The position numbers were made by a program, and so were the translations under genes. Source: Phycisphaerales bacterium UBA4658 (GTDB taxonomy: Bacteria; Planctomycetota; Phycisphaerae; Phycisphaerales; UBA1924). From it: DNA of 6,024 nt. How positions within the stretch are numbered: position 1 is the first letter of the stretch; every line of letters begins with the position of its first letter. Of this stretch, positions 1 through 3,696 are shown piece after piece. A model generated the notes under the pieces. That model was not told where the DNA came from. It made no database searches and was given only the letters and a program-made list of their open reading frames with translations. Location: the NCBI GenBank assembly GCA_002405485.1, contig DHLW01000155.1, positions 1 to 6,024 on the forward strand, read 5' to 3'.

Positions 1-75
1 GGCCTGATCGAGCTAGTCCAGACCCAGTCGGTACTCGTTCTGCACGAGGAAGAGTGGCTCAGCCGTTCGGAATAG
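1..75 (+). CDS. Probable C-terminal end of an upstream gene (partial)
   Basis: Reading from base 1, the first frame is open for 24 codons and ends at TAG (73-75). The peptide contains LIELVQTQSVLVLHEEEWLS, a mix of hydrophobic and acidic residues that looks like real protein, not the Pro/Arg/Ala-rich translation typical of shadow frames in GC-rich DNA. The beginning lies outside the window, so neither product nor family can be given. The stop is 133 nt before the preferred amidase start, so the two genes could share a transcript. A competing frame (from base 3) is also open but reads as Pro/Arg-rich low-complexity sequence and was discounted. Confidence 0.45.
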   Translation, partial: GLIELVQTQSVLVLHEEEWLSRSE

Positions 76-87
76 AGCTCGCGCCAA

Positions 88-112
88 CCCTTCCCCCCAC
101 CCCTTCCCCCCC
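88..112 (-). repeat. G-quadruplex-type tract (C-rich on plus strand), imperfect tandem repeat
   Basis: On the minus strand this stretch reads G7-AA-G4-T-G6-AA-G3: four G runs separated by loops of 2, 1 and 2 nt, which meets the usual G-quadruplex pattern. On the plus strand it is two near-identical copies of a CCCTTCCCCCCA unit (88-99 and 101-113), the second with one extra C. It lies between the upstream stop (75) and the amidase start (209). Whether it folds, or affects transcription, is not shown by the sequence. Confidence 0.6.
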
Positions 113-208
113 ACGCGCTTGCCGCTTGTCCCCATGGCCGATCGACGGAAACCTACAGTTTCTCGACTCCCGTGCAGCACCCCAGCCCAAGTTGTCGATA
201 ACTCCCCC

Positions 209-1009
209 ATGCGTCAACCCCCGAGTGTGGTCCCAGATTCGAGCGCGTCCGTGCAGATGTCCCGTCGAGATGTGCTCGCCGGTGGATCCCTGATGGTTGG
301 GGCGATGCTGCTGACCGGATGCGGGCAATCCAAGATCACCGGCAAGCTGCCTGGGCCGTATTGGGCGGATCCGGGGCCGCAGAACGCCGTGACCAACGTC
401 GTGCCAACGCTCCCGGCGATGCCCGCCCCGACGCGACCTGCACAGGCGCCTCCGGTGGATACGCCCAGTGCCGGGATCGTCTCCCGATCGCAGTGGACCC
501 GCACGGGCGTTGCGCGCCCATACGACATCAACCCGATGAACGGGATCCGACACATCACCGTGCATCACGACGGGATGCCCCCGACGGCACTGAGCAACTC
601 CAGCCGGGTCGCCGCCCGCATCGAGCAGATCCGTCAGTCGCACGTGGGCGGCCGCGGGTGGGCCGACATCGGGTATCACTACATCATCGACCCGCAGGGC
701 CGCGTCTGGGAGGGACGCGCCATCCGTTATCAGGGCGCCCACGTCAAGGACCAGAACGAGAACAATCTTGGCATCCTGATGCTCGGGAACTTCGACGCCC
801 AGACCCCGACGAACTCCGCTCTTGCGTCGCTCGACCGGTTTGTCGTCGCCCAGATGCAGCGGTACAACGTGCCGCTCAACCAGGTTCGCACACACCAGGA
901 ACGCGACCAGACCGCATGCCCGGGCCGCATGCTCCAGTCCTATATGGTGCGAACCCGTTCGGGCTCGGGGACCATGCTCGGCTTGGCCCGGCGCGCCTCA
1001 CTGGCCTGA
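209..1009 (+). CDS. N-acetylmuramoyl-L-alanine amidase (PGRP / Amidase_2 fold), Tat-type lipoprotein
   Basis: Predicted zinc amidase that cuts the bond between N-acetylmuramic acid and L-alanine in peptidoglycan, acting outside the cytoplasm. With start 209 (267 aa), residues 17-38 form an export signal: SRRDVLA (twin-arginine type), a hydrophobic run, and the lipobox LTGC with Cys38. A Pro/Ala/Thr-rich linker follows to about residue 88, then the amidase domain (about 90-245). Zinc ligands by comparison with T7 lysozyme and PGRPs are the first His of VHHDG (H119), His229 of THQERD and Cys237 of TACPG. GYHYIIDPQGRVWEG (from about residue 155) carries the active-site tyrosine region. Start: ATG 209 is chosen because codons between the alternatives at 119 (TTG) or 134 (ATG) and 209 have poor third-position GC. 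ATG 257 is also possible and would put the RR at residues 3-4. No start has a convincing ribosome binding site. The 3' end overlaps the convergent membrane-protein gene by 12 nt. Confidence 0.88.
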   Translation: MRQPPSVVPDSSASVQMSRRDVLAGGSLMVGAMLLTGCGQSKITGKLPGPYWADPGPQNAVTNVVPTLPAMPAPTRPAQAPPVDTPSAGIVSRSQWTRTGVARPYDINPMNGIRHITVHHDGMPPTALSNSSRVAARIEQIRQSHVGGRGWADIGYHYIIDPQGRVWEGRAIRYQGAHVKDQNENNLGILMLGNFDAQTPTNSALASLDRFVVAQMQRYNVPLNQVRTHQERDQTACPGRMLQSYMVRTRSGSGTMLGLARRASLA

Positions 1010-1858
1010 GACGCGGACTGTTCCGCCCAGACCCGCCTGAGCAGCCGCAGGTTTCGGCCGGCGCGGTGCGATCGTGAACACGAGTCCGCCGGCAAACCCC
1101 AGCACCGCGAACATCGAGACCGGCAGCGTCCACCCCAGCACGGCCGGGCTGAACGCCGTATCCGTGAACTTGTGATCCGGCACGCTGAGCTTCGGGATCA
1201 CATGCATGGCCGCGGCGAACTCGGTCGTCCGCTCCGCGATCGGCTCGATCGCCGCAAGAGCTTTGGAGGCGGCGAGCTGCTCGGGCGACAGGTTTGGGCT
1301 CTCCCCGCGGGCCTCGCGCTGCAGGCGATTTTCTGAACGGTACTTCCTCGGCCAGCGCTTGACGGTGTGGCTCACGCTCCCGTCCTTGCCGAGCTCGTAG
1401 AAGTCAAACACCCAGTCGATCCGCCGAACCTGACCCCACGCCTCGGGCTCGAGTCCTTCGGGTGTTCGCCGAACCACGATCATCAGGCGCTCGCTCCCGA
1501 CCCTTCGGACCTGACGGTTGTCGTCGTCGCGATCCACCTGAAAACAGGCGAGCACCTTCAGCCACTCGTCGTACCCGGCGAGATTGGGCATGTCGCGTGC
1601 AGGAGGCGGCTTGACCGGGATGACCCGCGTCGAGCCGCCAAAGGTCAACTCGATACCTTTTTCGTGGTCCTTCAGTGCGCCTGCGGGAAAACCCTCAACC
1701 TGGATCGACCGTGACACGACGGGTTCAAAGTGCACGTTCAGAAACTGGGCCTGCGTGTTGAACGTGCGGATCCGCTGGGTCATTGGGGCAATCGCACCCG
1801 CAAAGAGGAGGGTGGAAAGGACGGTAACCCCGAGGGCAACGGCGCGAAAACGCTCCAT
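998..1858 (-). CDS. Two-helix membrane protein of unknown function
   Basis: I do not recognise a family. With start 1858 the protein has 286 aa. It has a short positive N-terminus (MERFR), a hydrophobic helix at about residues 5-26, a soluble segment of about 210 residues, a second hydrophobic helix at about 239-264, and a basic tail (APRRPKP). By the positive-inside rule both ends are cytoplasmic and the middle lies in the periplasm or outer compartment. That middle part has a hydrophilic start with several beta-like stretches, an aromatic RIDWVFDFYEL motif (about 146-156), and an Arg-rich then Ala/Glu-rich helical region (about 170-220) before the second helix. No catalytic motif is evident. 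The gene follows the nuclease-fold gene with a 22-nt gap. If translation starts at ATG 1900 (300 aa) the two genes overlap by 20 nt. The extra 14 codons have weaker third-position GC, and MERFR followed by the helix is a natural N-terminus, so 1858 is preferred. Neither start has a clear Shine-Dalgarno sequence. Confidence 0.75.
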   Translation of the reverse strand: MERFRAVALGVTVLSTLLFAGAIAPMTQRIRTFNTQAQFLNVHFEPVVSRSIQVEGFPAGALKDHEKGIELTFGGSTRVIPVKPPPARDMPNLAGYDEWLKVLACFQVDRDDDNRQVRRVGSERLMIVVRRTPEGLEPEAWGQVRRIDWVFDFYELGKDGSVSHTVKRWPRKYRSENRLQREARGESPNLSPEQLAASKALAAIEPIAERTTEFAAAMHVIPKLSVPDHKFTDTAFSPAVLGWTLPVSMFAVLGFAGGLVFTIAPRRPKPAAAQAGLGGTVRVSGQ

Positions 1859-1880
1859 ACCGGAGTGTATTCGGTGCTGT

Positions 1881-2684
1881 TCACGGATCGATGCCGACAT
1901 TCCTGATGCCGGCCTCTGTCAAGCAGCCCGAATCGCGTCCCTCAGACAAGGGGGGATCCATCCGCCCGCGTGTCGCAGCGACGGCGATGTTCCGCAGCAA
2001 TCTTTGGCGATGTTCGGGCTTTCCGGCCAATTCCGGTGCCCGAACTCGTACGCTGAGACCGTTGCGTGGCTCAAACTCCAAGAGCCCCCAGCCGGGAGGC
2101 ACCTCGCGCGGATCGATCAGTCCGCGAGGAGCCGCGATGTACAGCCAGTCCGCCAGGCGATAGTGCCACAGCGTCCAGAACTTGCTCTCACCATGGAGTC
2201 GCTCGTCCACTTTTCGCAGGTCATTCAGCACCGCGCGATAGGACCGCACACGACTTCTGGAGAAGTCCCAGTTCTCCAGCTCGGCGAACAGCCGCGTACC
2301 CGACATGCGAAGCTCCGGTTCACAGACCTTCAAGATGTGCTCTTCAAGTGTCTGGCGAACGCGATCGAGCCGGTCACGCTCGGCAAGGAGCTCGTCAACG
2401 CACCGCGTGTCAGTGAGGAAGTCCGCGCGAGACCGCTTACATTCGACAATCACCGTTCTCGCCGCCGGTCCGCGAGCGAGTTCCAGCGGACGGGTGGCGA
2501 CTTGGCCCGCCGGCCGCGCCACCTTCGAGTGTGCCGAGCGCGGCAACGGATCGAGATATCCGGCAACATCGACGCGGTATCGTGCGATGGGACAACGGAC
2601 CTCAGTTGTTGCGGCGGCGCATCCTGTTCTCAGAAGCTCGCTCGCGGCCGATCTCTTGAGTTGGAAGTGCTCGGGGGTTTCCAT
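1881..2684 (-). CDS. PD-(D/E)XK nuclease-fold protein, resembling the MmcB DNA-repair family
   Basis: Soluble, 267 aa, no signal peptide. The pattern RYRVDVAGYLD (Asp39) followed by TVIVECKRSRADFL (Glu81, Lys83) is the D...(D/E)XK metal-binding core of restriction-endonuclease-like nucleases. VECKRSRADFLTD followed later by ADWLYIAAPRGLI, EVPPGWGLLEFE (residues 178-205) strongly recalls MmcB-type proteins, where a K-S-RADF motif precedes a D-[RW]-[FL]-Y-[FI]-A strand. Glu28 could be the additional helix-A acidic residue. Between the two halves there is a long, charged, probably coiled helical insertion (about 94-168) and three tryptophans (W170, W173, W180). Predicted role: cytoplasmic DNA cleavage or repair; the substrate cannot be read from sequence. 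It is first in a unit with the membrane-protein gene, and divergent from the ANTAR regulator. Start ATG 2684 has no good Shine-Dalgarno; it is preceded on its own strand by two tandem AGATCGC units. Family assignment rests on remembered motifs, not a search. Confidence 0.75.
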   Translation of the reverse strand: METPEHFQLKRSAASELLRTGCAAATTEVRCPIARYRVDVAGYLDPLPRSAHSKVARPAGQVATRPLELARGPAARTVIVECKRSRADFLTDTRCVDELLAERDRLDRVRQTLEEHILKVCEPELRMSGTRLFAELENWDFSRSRVRSYRAVLNDLRKVDERLHGESKFWTLWHYRLADWLYIAAPRGLIDPREVPPGWGLLEFEPRNGLSVRVRAPELAGKPEHRQRLLRNIAVAATRGRMDPPLSEGRDSGCLTEAGIRNVGIDP

Positions 2685-2698
2685 GCGATCTGCGATCT
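2685..2698. repeat. Tandem 7-bp direct repeat next to the nuclease start codon
   Basis: GCGATCT occurs twice back to back (2685-2691 and 2692-2698). On the minus strand the second AGATCGC copy abuts the ATG of the nuclease-fold gene. It occupies the place where a ribosome binding site would be, and neither copy resembles one. It could be a regulator site or chance. Confidence 0.5.
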
Positions 2699-2712
2699 TT
2701 ACAGACGGCGGT

Positions 2713-2724
2713 GACTCATGAGTC
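2713..2724. promoter_or_regulatory. 12-bp perfect palindrome, candidate operator
   Basis: GACTCATGAGTC is perfectly self-complementary and lies in the divergent intergenic region, 28 bp from the nuclease start codon and 110 bp before the preferred ANTAR start codon. The position suits a dimeric regulator site for either gene. No known regulator is assigned. Confidence 0.4.
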
Positions 2725-2731
2725 TAGAGGT

Positions 2732-2748
2732 GTCCCAAAATCTGGGAC
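2732..2748. promoter_or_regulatory. Inverted repeat GTCCCA-N5-TGGGAC, candidate operator or leader hairpin
   Basis: Two perfect 6-bp arms (2732-2737 and 2743-2748) flank a 5-nt AAATC centre. As DNA it could be a dimer binding site. As RNA it forms a compact GC-rich hairpin in a leader of either divergent gene. There is no T run after it on either strand, so it does not look like an intrinsic terminator. It begins 7 bp after the GACTCATGAGTC palindrome. Confidence 0.4.
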
Positions 2749-2825
2749 GATGTTTCCACATGTGCGTGCAGAGTCCTTGATGCACAGATCCTCGCGACTC
2801 GATATGCTGAATGGACTCAAAACGT

Positions 2826-2830
2826 GGGGA
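2826..2830 (+). promoter_or_regulatory. Shine-Dalgarno sequence deciding the ANTAR regulator start
   Basis: GGGGA ends 4 nt before ATG 2835 and can pair with the 16S rRNA tail with one G-U pair. The in-frame ATG at 2811 has nothing comparable upstream. This favours 2835 as the real start. Confidence 0.5.
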
Positions 2831-2834
2831 TTTC

Positions 2835-3485
2835 ATGACAAATAGGAACAATGAGAAGCACTCGAACGCCAAGGGTGATGCCATACCGACGGCGTTTGGC
2901 CCTTGTCGAGTCTTGATCGCTGATGATGAGCATCTGCCGGCAACCGGCCTGGCGGGCCATGTCAAGGATCTCGGACACACGGTTGTTGGAATCGCGCCCG
3001 ATGGGGATGTCGCCGTCCAGCTCGCGCGTGAGCATCGACCGGACCTTGTGCTCATGGACATCCGCATGCCGCGCATGAACGGGATCGACGCGGCCATGCT
3101 GATCTTTGCCGAACTCGGCATTCCGGCCATTATCATCTCCGCGTACTCCGATGAGGAGAACATCAATCACATCCACAGCCATGGTGAAGCATCGGGCGTG
3201 TTTGGCTACTTGCTCAAGCCGGTGACGCGGGAACAGCTTGCGGTGCAGATCGGCGTGGTGCGGCAGAGAGCCGCCGTCATGTCCCATCAGAGCACCCGCA
3301 TCGGGCAGCTTGAGAACAACCTTGCCCAGCGCCGGACCGTGGAACAGGCCAAGTGGATCCTTGTGAGCAAGCGCGGCGTGACCGAGCCGCAGGCCCACGA
3401 ACTCCTGCAGAAGGCCGCACGCGATCGGCGCCGGCCGCTCATTGAGGTGGCCCAGGGGGTCATCACCGCGGGCGAGTTGATCTAG
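2835..3485 (+). CDS. Response regulator with receiver and ANTAR RNA-binding domains
   Basis: With start 2835 the protein has 216 aa. Residues about 23-143 are a CheY-like receiver: acidic pair Asp30-Asp31 (IADDE), phospho-acceptor Asp75 (LVLMDIRMPRMNG), Ser102 (IIISAYSD) and Lys128 (LLKPVT), so all phosphorylation residues are present. A short helical linker (about 140-162, SHQSTRIGQLENNL) leads to an ANTAR domain (about 162-212): VEQAKWILVSKRGVTEPQAHELLQ then IEVAQGVI, matching the AmiR/NasR/EutV pattern of QAK-x-I/L-L, A-H/F-x-L-L and a final vA-x-x-v/i. In this family phosphorylation promotes dimerisation and binding to paired hexaloop hairpins, which prevents transcription termination. 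The domain order resembles NasT, EutV and mycobacterial PdtaR. Start 2835 is chosen for its Shine-Dalgarno sequence; ATG 2811 would add 8 residues. No histidine kinase is adjacent, so the partner is unknown. Confidence 0.92.
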   Translation: MTNRNNEKHSNAKGDAIPTAFGPCRVLIADDEHLPATGLAGHVKDLGHTVVGIAPDGDVAVQLAREHRPDLVLMDIRMPRMNGIDAAMLIFAELGIPAIIISAYSDEENINHIHSHGEASGVFGYLLKPVTREQLAVQIGVVRQRAAVMSHQSTRIGQLENNLAQRRTVEQAKWILVSKRGVTEPQAHELLQKAARDRRRPLIEVAQGVITAGELI

Positions 3486-3517
3486 CCGTCGCCCCAGCGT
3501 GACGGCACGCGCGTCAC
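3485..3517 (+). other. Two overlapping, mutually exclusive hairpins just after the ANTAR gene
   Basis: GCCGTC (3485-3490) pairs with GACGGC (3501-3506), extendable by a G-U and a C-G pair to leave a 6-nt loop. Alternatively GTGACG (3499-3504) pairs with CGTCAC (3512-3517) with a 7-nt loop. The two share 3499-3504. No T run follows, so intrinsic termination is weak at best. It may serve as the 3' end of the regulator transcript. Confidence 0.3.
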
Positions 3518-3617
3518 CGGTTGTGTTGCCGACCTTTTCCGGACGATCCATCGCTCCAGTCATGGGCGTGGCGATGCGCCATGGGATCGAGCCCGTGCGG
3601 TTGTTGCGGCGCGGCGT

Positions 3618-3650
3618 AAAAAAAAGGAGCCCGATACGTGATCGGGCTCC
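3618..3650 (-). terminator. Intrinsic terminator of the prolyl oligopeptidase gene
   Basis: On the minus strand a perfect 10-bp stem, GGAGCCCGAT (complement of 3641-3650) and ATCGGGCTCC (complement of 3626-3635), closes a 5-nt loop and is followed by eight consecutive T (complement of 3618-3625). It begins 46 nt past the oligopeptidase stop codon. On the plus strand the hairpin is followed by GGTGTGCTTC, with no T run, so it acts mainly for the minus-strand gene. The remaining convergent spacer (3518-3617) has only a small hairpin, TGGCG-ATG-CGCCA (3569-3581). Confidence 0.93.
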
Positions 3651-3696
3651 GGTGTGCTTCTGGCGCGCGGCGAGGAAAGCCGTGCACGCAACGGGA

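Noticed and set aside
59..895. Minus-strand open frame of 278 codons opposite the amidase
   Set aside because: The plus strand encodes intact PGRP zinc-binding motifs. This frame is Arg/Val/Asp-rich shadow sequence without domain features.
319..1077. Plus-strand open frame of 252 codons overlapping the amidase
   Set aside because: Arg/Pro/Ala-rich composition typical of an out-of-frame reading of GC-rich DNA, and the amidase frame is clearly the real one.
1584..2714. Long plus-strand open frame of 376 codons
   Set aside because: It lies antisense to both the nuclease-fold and membrane-protein genes, its translation shows no domain-like pattern, and the minus-strand frames carry recognisable motifs and helices.
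2732..2748. Inverted repeat considered as an intrinsic terminator
   Set aside because: No T run follows on either strand, and it lies upstream of both divergent genes, not after one.
2732..2786. Tandem hairpins considered as a canonical ANTAR target
   Set aside because: Loops are 5 and about 10 nt or longer, not the paired 6-nt loops with A at position 1 and G at position 4, and no terminator overlaps them.
2817..3563. Minus-strand open frame of 248 codons opposite the ANTAR regulator
   Set aside because: The opposite strand encodes complete receiver and ANTAR motifs with a ribosome binding site. This frame has no recognisable feature.
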